A stretch of 11,172 nucleotides of DNA, taken from Clostridia bacterium (lineage in GTDB: Bacteria > Bacillota > Clostridia > Oscillospirales > Acutalibacteraceae). Of the stretch, positions 1 to 6,619 are shown in pieces. The notes below the pieces were generated by a model. The model saw nothing but the letters and a program-made list of their open reading frames with translations, had not been told where the DNA came from and made no database searches. The position numbers were made by a program, and so were the translations under genes. Each line of letters begins with the position of its first letter. Position 1 is the stretch's first letter. The stretch spans positions 1 to 11,172 of the forward strand of contig CAAFXQ010000014.1 in the NCBI GenBank assembly GCA_900767015.1, read 5' to 3'.

Positions 1-1644
1 CTTTCCAAGAATACGGCGATTCATTATAAAGATACAAAAATCAATATCGTTGACACCCCGGGTCATGCCGACTTCGGCGGTGAGGTTGAGCGTATCATGC
101 TCATGGTTGACGGGGTGCTGCTGTTGGTTGACGCTTTTGAGGGCTGTATGCCGCAGACAAGATTTGTTCTCAAAAAGGCGCTTGACGTCAAGAAAAAGGT
201 TATCGTTGTCGTCAACAAAATCGACCGCCCCGGCGCAAGACCCGCCGAGGTTATCGACGAGGTTATCGACCTGTTTATCGAGCTTGGCGCCGACGAGGAT
301 CAGCTTGAATTCCCGGTCGTTTACGCTTCGGCAAAGGACGGCTATTCCTCGCTTGACAGCGATGTGCGTGAGGGCGACATGAGACCGCTTCTCGATTCGA
401 TTCTTGAAAATGTCGAGCCGCCGAAGGGCGACATGAACGGCCCGCTTCAGATTCGTTTTTCGAGCCTTGACTATGACGACTATATCGGAAGAATCGGCGT
501 CGGCAGAGTGGAAAGAGGTACGGTCAAGCACGGTCAGCAGGTTGTTCTTTGCAAGTCCGACGGCACAACGCAGAACGTCCGGATTTCAAAATTATATCAG
601 TTCGAGGGACTCAAAAGAGTCGAGGTTGATTCGGCGACGCTCGGCGACCTGATTTGCGTTTCGGGTATAGCGGATCTCAATATCGGCGAAACCGCCTGTG
701 ACCCCGAATGTGTTGAACCGCTTCCGTTTGTCAAAATTGACGAGCCGACGATTTCGATGAATTTCATCGTCAACGACAGCCCGTTCGCCGGAAAAGAGGG
801 CAAATTCGTCACCTCCCGGAATATCCGTGACCGCCTTTTCAAGGAGGTTGAAACGAACGTCAGCATGAGGGTCGAGGAGACAGACTCAACCGACACCTTC
901 AAGGTCAGCGGCAGAGGCGAGCTTCATCTTTCGATTCTGATTGAGACAATGCGCCGTCAGGGCTATGAGTTCCAGGTTTCACGCCCGAAGGTCATCATGA
1001 AAAAGGAAGACGGCGTTTTAATGGAGCCGATGGAGCTTCTGATCGTGGAAGTTCCCGAAAGCTATGTCGGTGCGGTTATGGAAAAGCTTGGATCCCGTAA
1101 GGCAGAGCTTGAAAACATGGGAACGAGAGACGGCGGCATGACGCATCTTGAGTTTAAAATTCCCGCAAGAGGTCTGATCGGTTACCGCAGCGAGTTCATG
1201 ACCGACACCAACGGCAACGGCATTATGAATCAGCTTTTTGCCGGCTACGAGCCGTACAAGGGCGACATTCAGACAAGGGACAGAGGCTCGATTGTTGTTC
1301 ACGAGACGGGCGAAAGCACGGGCTACGGTCTTTTCAATACGCAGGACAGAGGCCGCCTGTTTATCGGCCCCGGTGTGCCGGTTTATGAGGGCATGATTGT
1401 CGGCGAATGTGCCAAGAGCGAGGACGTAACGTGCAACGTCTGCAAGAAAAAGCAGCTGACGAACACCCGTGCGGCAGGTTCGGACGATGCACTTAGACTT
1501 GTCCCGCCCACCACCTTAAGCCTTGAACAGTGCATGGAATTTATAAAAGACGACGAGCTTCTTGAAGTAACCCCCACTTCACTGCGGCTTCGCAAGGTGA
1601 TTCTTTCCAAGGAGCAGAGACTGAAAAAGCAGTTCAGAAAATAA
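1..1644 (+). CDS. typA: Ribosome-associated GTPase TypA/BipA (5' end cut by window)
   Basis: This is the translational GTPase TypA/BipA, which binds the ribosome and is linked to ribosome assembly and stress or cold adaptation. The reading frame is open from base 1 without a start, so the gene begins upstream. It shows 547 residues against a usual length of a little over 600, so about 60 N-terminal residues, including the P-loop, are missing. Seen directly: the G3 motif DTPGH at 52-66 followed by ADFGGEVER, the G4 motif NKID at 214-225, EF-Tu-like domain II, and the family-typical C-terminal part with ARGLIGYRSEF (about 1165-1200) and the NVCKKKQLTN...AAGSDDALRL segment near 1435-1500. It ends in a basic tail and TAA, followed by a strong terminator. 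GC and codon use are richer than in the genes to the right. Identification is firm; nothing looks broken. Confidence 0.97.
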   Translation, partial: LSKNTAIHYKDTKINIVDTPGHADFGGEVERIMLMVDGVLLLVDAFEGCMPQTRFVLKKALDVKKKVIVVVNKIDRPGARPAEVIDEVIDLFIELGADEDQLEFPVVYASAKDGYSSLDSDVREGDMRPLLDSILENVEPPKGDMNGPLQIRFSSLDYDDYIGRIGVGRVERGTVKHGQQVVLCKSDGTTQNVRISKLYQFEGLKRVEVDSATLGDLICVSGIADLNIGETACDPECVEPLPFVKIDEPTISMNFIVNDSPFAGKEGKFVTSRNIRDRLFKEVETNVSMRVEETDSTDTFKVSGRGELHLSILIETMRRQGYEFQVSRPKVIMKKEDGVLMEPMELLIVEVPESYVGAVMEKLGSRKAELENMGTRDGGMTHLEFKIPARGLIGYRSEFMTDTNGNGIMNQLFAGYEPYKGDIQTRDRGSIVVHETGESTGYGLFNTQDRGRLFIGPGVPVYEGMIVGECAKSEDVTCNVCKKKQLTNTRAAGSDDALRLVPPTTLSLEQCMEFIKDDELLEVTPTSLRLRKVILSKEQRLKKQFRK

Positions 1645-1683
1645 GGCAGGCCACCGGAATCGGTCAGCCGGAAAAAGAACAGC

Positions 1684-1718
1684 AAAGCAGAGGCGACAAT
1701 TTTTGCCTCTGCTTTTTT
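1684..1718 (+). terminator. Intrinsic terminator of typA
   Basis: A perfect 11-bp stem (aaagcagaggc at 1684-1694 with gcctctgcttt at 1705-1715) encloses a 10-base loop and runs into six Ts at 1713-1718. It sits 39 bases after the typA stop codon, as expected for the Rho-independent terminator of that transcript. Confidence 0.92.
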
Positions 1719-1829
1719 CGGCGCTTCAGACCGGAAAGAAAAAGGATTTTCTCTGAGCGGTGTCTGCCGACGAAAAAAATTATTTTTTCCTGTCACACTT
1801 TGCTGTCGAAAAGCGTCTTATATAGTAAG

Positions 1830-1857
1830 GGCAAGCTTTGAAAACGTCCCGACATTC
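1830..1857 (+). repeat. 28-base dispersed direct repeat, left copy
   Basis: This copy matches 24 of 28 bases with 10975-11002 in the same orientation; the central aaaacgtcccg is identical. Both copies lie outside genes. The four differences are spread along the element, so this is an old or diverged repeat, not a recent target-site duplication. Confidence 0.6.
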
Positions 1858-1942
1858 AGGTATATTTGAAAATGGGGTTCAGCTGTGTCCGCCGGCGAAA
1901 AAAAGTTTCGCTTTTTCAATTTGATACCCTCCAATTTTTTAT

Positions 1943-1988
1943 AAGCACGGGCTGTTTTTCTCTGGACGCCCGTGCTTCCCCCTTTTTT
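1943..1988 (+). terminator. Strong terminator-like hairpin
   Basis: A 10-bp perfect stem (aagcacgggc at 1943-1952 with gcccgtgctt at 1968-1977) encloses a 15-base loop and is followed by five Cs and six Ts (1983-1988). By structure it is an intrinsic terminator on the plus strand, but no plus-strand gene lies between it and the typA terminator. It therefore either ends a small RNA or is a dispersed hairpin element. It resembles the hairpin at 10605-10643. Confidence 0.7.
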
Positions 1989-2177
1989 ATAAGAAGTTTT
2001 ATCCTATTTGAATGAAGGCAACTGATTCAGATACGTATAAATTATCTGTTTTGTTACATTTTATTACAGATTATAGAGTAAAAATACTTTTTTAAGCTTT
2101 TGAGAAATTTTGTGATATATTGAGTTTGTATCATGTTCCCCGTCGACGCTTTGAGACATCTCACCGGAGAAACAAGG

Positions 2178-2370
2178 TTGACTTGAACAAGACAATTGTT
2201 TATACTTATGATAACGACGGAACCCTTACGTCGAAGAAGGAATATCCGTACACCACCGGCACTGTGGGAACAGCGACAAAAACCGTTGCCTACGGTTACG
2301 ACACGGCAGGGAAGGACAAACTGTATCTGTCAGCTGCAAGTACAATTCCGATGCGAATTGCGCTATCTGT
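2178..2370 (+). pseudogene. RHS/YD-repeat protein remnant
   Basis: In the frame of 2120-2404 the translation from about 2178 reads YTYDNDGTLTSKKEYPYTTG, then continues through VGTATKTVAYGYDTAGKDKL. This is the tyrosine/glycine pattern of RHS/YD-repeat proteins, which are large secreted shells that often carry C-terminal toxins. The pattern blurs after KDKL (about 2322). A weak trace of the usual following STI...(N)PLS segment remains to about 2370 with apparent small insertions and deletions. RHS proteins usually exceed 1000 residues; this piece is about 60, with no signal peptide, convincing start or RBS. I read it as a decayed fragment left by deletion or transfer. It runs straight into the leader of the gene at 2410. 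The RHS assignment rests on motif recognition only. Confidence 0.65.
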
Positions 2371-2409
2371 AAAAGGCATTCAAGAGATACTTCTCATGAG
2401 GTGATCGGT

Positions 2410-2961
2410 ATGAAAAAATACATATATTTCCCTTTGTGGGATATTGAAAGACTCGAAAACACACTCGAAGAGATGGAAAAAAGCGGGTACCGTTTAACCG
2501 GTGTCAGCTATTCTCATTGGTTCACTTTTAAAGAGTCAGCCCCTAAGCAAATGTGTTATTTTCTGTCGCACTATTCAAGAGGCGGAAAAAGTATGCTTCA
2601 ATGTGAATACATTTTGCAGTCGGAACATGACGCAAAACCGATCGAATCAAAGGGGAGCTGTTATTCCGTGTACAGAACCAAAGAAAAGAAAGACGAATTA
2701 TCGTTGCTCTATGAAGTAAGAATGGATTATATAAGAAGCAAACTTTTGGAATATGCCTTGACATGGCTCGCTTTTACGATTATTCTTGCAGTCTCATTTT
2801 TCCTCTCTGTAACCCTGTCAACGCTAAATAAACCCGATTTTATTATGATGACAGCCATTATGGCCGTATGCATATGCCCGACGGTTTATTATTTCTACGG
2901 TTATTTCAAGCAACGCACTAAATGCAGGAAATATGAACATGACGGAGCTGTTCATCATTGA
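2410..2961 (+). CDS. DUF2812-like small membrane protein, two predicted helices
   Basis: This is a 183-residue protein of unknown function. I chose ATG 2410 because GAGGTG (2399-2404) sits five bases upstream; a GTG at 2401 lies inside that ribosome binding site. The N-terminal half (about residues 1-55) has the aromatic-rich pattern seen in DUF2812 proteins: YIYFPLWDIERLENTLEEME, then a GYRL motif and WFTF. Residues 56-110 are polar and probably cytoplasmic. Two hydrophobic helices follow, at about 112-139 and 144-166, then a short basic/histidine tail ending in HH. DUF2812 genes often sit next to a PadR-type regulator; none is visible here. Its position directly after an RHS fragment would also fit a former toxin-immunity partner, but the sequence gives no direct support for that. 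A hairpin at 2980 ends its transcript. Confidence 0.72.
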   Translation: MKKYIYFPLWDIERLENTLEEMEKSGYRLTGVSYSHWFTFKESAPKQMCYFLSHYSRGGKSMLQCEYILQSEHDAKPIESKGSCYSVYRTKEKKDELSLLYEVRMDYIRSKLLEYALTWLAFTIILAVSFFLSVTLSTLNKPDFIMMTAIMAVCICPTVYYFYGYFKQRTKCRKYEHDGAVHH

Positions 2962-2979
2962 TTTTTGGCATAAAGAAAA

Positions 2980-3025
2980 GGGGCTGTCGCTTTTCATTTT
3001 GATGATTTGCGACAGCCCCCTTTTT
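2980..3025. terminator. Terminator, probably bidirectional, between convergent genes
   Basis: A perfect 11-bp stem (ggggctgtcgc at 2980-2990 with gcgacagcccc at 3009-3019) encloses an 18-base loop. Five Ts follow on the plus strand (3021-3025), and on the minus strand the run cccc-tttt-c-ttt follows. It separates the plus gene ending at 2961 from the minus gene ending at 3029, so it can serve both. Confidence 0.88.
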
Positions 3026-3028
3026 CAT

Positions 3029-6000
3029 TTACTTTTTAACAGGAATACTTTTAACCGGACTGAATTCTGAGCTCTGATTGTAGACGTTGACAGCCCGTAC
3101 CTTTACATAAATCTTTTTACCGCCGGCAAGCTTTGTCATCGTATAGGATGTACCGGAAACCGTTACTTTTGTCCACGTCTTTCCATCGGTGGACTTATAA
3201 ACGATGTACGTACCTGCTCCTGTTACCCTGTCCCACGAAACCGTAGCCGTATTGCTCTTCGTCGAAGTAAGCCTGATTGAAGGTGCGGCGGTCAGGGTAG
3301 CTGTTTTTATTACCGCACTTGCCTTTCCTGCAAGCTTCTTCGTTGAATCAAGAGCCGTCACTCTGAACTGATACTTTGCGCCGGCTTTGAGGGACTTAAC
3401 TGTTGCCGTATTCGTTGTAACGGTTGCAGCGGTTGTCCATTTTTTACCGTCTGTGGATTGCTCAACCTTGTAGTACTTTGCACCGGCAACCTTTGCCCAT
3501 GAAAGCGTTACAGAGGTTGTTGTAATCTTGCCGCATTTTAAACCGGTAACCTGTTTCGGTAAAATTTTGAACGTGAGAACCTTCGTCCCGGAATAGTAGT
3601 GCTTCATCGTTACCGTTACCGTGTAAGTTCCGATTGCTTTCGGTGAGCTTGCGCTGTACTTAACAGAATAGTTTGCTTCGCCGATTTCATCCCCGTTCGC
3701 ATCGAAAGCAGATACTTCAGGCTTATGAATCAAGCCGTCGTATTCATAGGTTTCGGTAATGTACATCGTACCGGCTTTTACGATGGGATATTGCTCCTGC
3801 AAGATTTCATTACAGACGGAACAATGACTGCCTTGTCTTTTTCCGTCGCTTGTCATGGTTGCGGGGACGATCGGATCGATCACAACTTTATGGTCAGAGA
3901 AAGGAACAACGATGGAAAGCGTTTTATTGCAGTCCTTGCACTTGTATTCCTTATACCCTGTCGAAATACAGGTCGGTTCAACAATGACGTTTGTACATTT
4001 CCAAGTGTGACCGGTTGCCTTGATCTCTTCACTCCAGGTTTCGCCGCAGGTTGAACATTCATAATACTTCATACCGCTTTTAAGACAAGTCTTGTTTTCG
4101 GTTTTCTTCAGGACGGGGGTGTGATAGTGCTTGCGTGTTGAAGCGGTCAGACAGGCGGTTTCTCCGGTACCGTTCTCGTTGCTTGCCACGGCTTTGAAGT
4201 AATACTTCTTGCCGTCCGACAAGGAATCAACCGTCAGATTGTCTTCTGTTGTTGTTCCGAGGCTTTTGAACTCTTGGTTGTCTTCGGAAATGAATAGCTC
4301 AACCGGGGTCTGACTGCTGAATGCCGGTTTTTCCCAACCAAGCTTCAACGAAGTCTGACCGTATTCTTTCACCTTGAGATTAACCTTTTCGGGAAGAATC
4401 CGGAATGTGATTTCAGTTGAGCCGGTATAGTCGCCGTAAAAGCTGATTTTTACAACGCCGTAGGTTGCGTTCCGTTCCGTAACGGTTCCGCTCACGTGTG
4501 CTTTCGGTATCTCCTTGCCGGCTGAGTCTGTTGCGACAAGAGAATTTGCTACATCATACGAAATCGAATCCCTGTAAAGCGTATCGCCGTTTCTGAATCC
4601 GACTTGTGTAATTTTCGCAATGGGAGTTTCCTTTTCCGCTCCGCATAAGGTGCATCTTTCCGTTATTTTTCCGTCCGTGTCCATGCTTGCCGGTTCCGTA
4701 GCGATTTTTGTGAAAGTATGATTGAGCTTTCCGATGGAATTCCACTTGACTTTTCCGCAGAAAATGCACTTGTAGTCTGCCTGACCCTTGACCGTACAGG
4801 TCGGAGCGCAGATCAAGTCAAAATAGCCGTCAACATACTTGTGACCGTCGGTTTCACAGTTGTGCTTTTTTATCAGTTCATATCGGATATTCAGTTCGTC
4901 AAGTTCAGAATGATATTCAGTTGTGTAAAGCGTTGATTTTCCCGGCAAATAAAACCCTATTGAAACAGGATCATATTGACCGGAAAAATCGATAAAGTTG
5001 CGGATACTGTCACATTTGTCGAAGGAGGTTGAGTCGAAAGCCAGATCCCTTTCAAGAAGTATCACGGTTTTCAGTTTACTGCAGCCTGAAAAAGCATACT
5101 TTTCAACCGACAAAACAGTACCGTCAAAAACAACCGATAAAAATGATGAACAGTTGATAAACGCATACGGTTTTATTTTGTAAACAGTGTTGAAACGGGG
5201 GAAGAAAATCGGCTCGCCGTTTTCGTAAATGCATTTTGCATAGTATACAGGATTTGCATATTCATTTTCAAACGTTACGCTCGCCCAGGCGTTGATGTTT
5301 GAAGTGTTGACTTTGCGAAGATTAAAACAGCCCAGAAAAGCATCGGTCTGAATCTCATTGATTTTCGGAAGGTTCACTTCGGTAAGGCTGTAACAGCGTG
5401 AAAAAGCTTCTTTTTCTATTTCTTTGATATTGGAAAGATCGATTTCTTTCAGACTGCTGCATCCCGAAAAGGATTTTGTACTGATTATCGTAACGCTTGA
5501 CGGTAGTTCAACCCTTTCAAGAGCAGTACAACCAAGAAACAGTAATTCACCCGTCCAAGTTTTTCCTTCTTCAAAAACCACTTCTTTCAGCTTTTTGCAA
5601 TAGGAATATGCTGAGGAATAATAGGAGATTCCTTTACGGATGGTCACAGAGGGAAAGCCGGTGTTTTCAAATGCGTCGTTGTCAATCCGTTTCAACGATT
5701 CGGGTAGGTTGATTTCATCAAGAGCTTCGCAATTTCTGAAAGTACCGATGGATACGGTGGTGACAGTTGAGGGGAGCGTGACCTTTTTCAGCTGTTTACA
5801 TCCGGAAAACAGGTACTTGACGGTGGTTGTGTTTCCTTCTTCATATTCGACTTCCCGGACAGCCGTACCCGCAAGACAGTACGGATTATAAGTGATATCA
5901 TTTTTTACGGTAATTTTTTCAAAAACCAGGCTTTCACAACCCAAAAAGGCATACACGGCGAATTCTTTTATTTTGTCGAAATTATTGACCTTTTCAAGGT

Positions 6001-6604
6001 TTTTACAATCCTTGAAAGCGTTCTCCATAATTGTTTCAATGCTGTCATCAAGGGTTACTTCGGTAAGACTTGAACAATTCTCAAAAGTGCTTTTACTGAC
6101 CGAAATTGCTGACAGTTTCACCTTTTTCGGAACAGTTGAATTTGCGAATGCATTCGGTCCGACGGTTTTCAGATTCAAAAAATCGACCGGCGTTTTCACA
6201 TTGGAACATTTGTAAAATGCCGCCGCTCCGACAGATTCAATGTTTTCGGAAATACTGATTTCTTCGACTGTCGATTCATAGAACGCCTTGCTTTCAATTT
6301 TTGTCAGAGTGGACGGAAGGCTGACCGTTGAAATGTTCCCGTAGCCGAACATAAAGTTGCCGATAGAGGTAATTCCTTCTTCCACAACAAGGGAAAATCT
6401 GCCCGGAATTTTAATCTGATTCGGAAGGGAAGTCTTGTAATTGTCGGTTTCACCTGTGCCGGAAATTGTTAAAACTGCCTTCTCTTCGTCGTAATGCCAT
6501 GTGGCATTTTCTCCGCAACTTCCGCTGCTTTCCGCCGAGGCAAAGGTTACAAACAGAAGAGAAATCGCCAGAACAAGAACCGTGTAAAGGGATAATTTTT
6601 TCAT
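3029..6604 (-). CDS. Secreted BspA-type LRR protein with CxxC, MBG-like and FN3 modules
   Basis: This 1191-residue exported protein probably acts at or outside the cell surface in adhesion or binding. Residues 1-24 form a signal peptide with cleavage likely after ASA. A short BspA-like segment starting CGENATWHYDEEKAVLTISG follows, then roughly 18-20 BspA/LRR_5 repeats (about 71-536) with the pattern AFxxCxxLxxVxLPxxVxxI. The C-terminal half is a mosaic: CxxC modules at 613/616 and 651/654, a beta-sandwich MBG-like module (about 666-737), an FN3 domain (738-825), three CxxC modules (850/853, 889/892, 928/931), another MBG-like module (about 947-1016) and two FN3 domains (1017-1103 and 1107-1191). 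There is no LPxTG, SLH or dockerin, so how it stays at the surface is unclear. The start is fixed by GGAGGAG six bases upstream. It is the second gene of an operon, 15 bases after the 597-residue protein, with which it shares its C-terminal module types. Binding target unknown. Confidence 0.92.
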   Translation of the reverse strand: MKKLSLYTVLVLAISLLFVTFASAESSGSCGENATWHYDEEKAVLTISGTGETDNYKTSLPNQIKIPGRFSLVVEEGITSIGNFMFGYGNISTVSLPSTLTKIESKAFYESTVEEISISENIESVGAAAFYKCSNVKTPVDFLNLKTVGPNAFANSTVPKKVKLSAISVSKSTFENCSSLTEVTLDDSIETIMENAFKDCKNLEKVNNFDKIKEFAVYAFLGCESLVFEKITVKNDITYNPYCLAGTAVREVEYEEGNTTTVKYLFSGCKQLKKVTLPSTVTTVSIGTFRNCEALDEINLPESLKRIDNDAFENTGFPSVTIRKGISYYSSAYSYCKKLKEVVFEEGKTWTGELLFLGCTALERVELPSSVTIISTKSFSGCSSLKEIDLSNIKEIEKEAFSRCYSLTEVNLPKINEIQTDAFLGCFNLRKVNTSNINAWASVTFENEYANPVYYAKCIYENGEPIFFPRFNTVYKIKPYAFINCSSFLSVVFDGTVLSVEKYAFSGCSKLKTVILLERDLAFDSTSFDKCDSIRNFIDFSGQYDPVSIGFYLPGKSTLYTTEYHSELDELNIRYELIKKHNCETDGHKYVDGYFDLICAPTCTVKGQADYKCIFCGKVKWNSIGKLNHTFTKIATEPASMDTDGKITERCTLCGAEKETPIAKITQVGFRNGDTLYRDSISYDVANSLVATDSAGKEIPKAHVSGTVTERNATYGVVKISFYGDYTGSTEITFRILPEKVNLKVKEYGQTSLKLGWEKPAFSSQTPVELFISEDNQEFKSLGTTTEDNLTVDSLSDGKKYYFKAVASNENGTGETACLTASTRKHYHTPVLKKTENKTCLKSGMKYYECSTCGETWSEEIKATGHTWKCTNVIVEPTCISTGYKEYKCKDCNKTLSIVVPFSDHKVVIDPIVPATMTSDGKRQGSHCSVCNEILQEQYPIVKAGTMYITETYEYDGLIHKPEVSAFDANGDEIGEANYSVKYSASSPKAIGTYTVTVTMKHYYSGTKVLTFKILPKQVTGLKCGKITTTSVTLSWAKVAGAKYYKVEQSTDGKKWTTAATVTTNTATVKSLKAGAKYQFRVTALDSTKKLAGKASAVIKTATLTAAPSIRLTSTKSNTATVSWDRVTGAGTYIVYKSTDGKTWTKVTVSGTSYTMTKLAGGKKIYVKVRAVNVYNQSSEFSPVKSIPVKK

Positions 6605-6610
6605 TTGCTT

Positions 6611-6618
6611 CTCCTCCT
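6611..6618 (-). promoter_or_regulatory. Strong ribosome binding site for the LRR protein
   Basis: Read on the minus strand this is aggaggag, six bases before ATG 6604 and just before the upstream gene's stop codon (6620-6622). The near-perfect Shine-Dalgarno sequence and 15-base gap support translation of both proteins from one mRNA. Confidence 0.85.
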
Positions 6619-6619
6619 T

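Larger units (their letters stand above)
1719..2119. other. Non-coding, repeat-bearing intergenic stretch
   Basis: No credible coding frame is visible here. It holds two near-copies of a 23-base sequence (1757-1779 and 1882-1904, 20 of 23 matching), one copy of the 28-base repeat also found at 10975-11002, a small hairpin GCGAAA/TTTCGC (1895-1911) followed by five Ts, and the strong hairpin at 1943-1977. A TTGCTG at 1800-1805 and TATAGT at 1821-1826 look promoter-like, but the 15-base spacer is short. A short untranslated RNA running from about 1830 to the terminator at 1988 is possible but unproven. From about 1985 to 2119 the sequence becomes markedly AT-rich. Confidence 0.6.

Noticed and set aside
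1383..1796. 137-codon minus-strand frame across the typA end
   Set aside because: It overlaps conserved typA coding sequence and the terminator; composition is that of a shadow frame.
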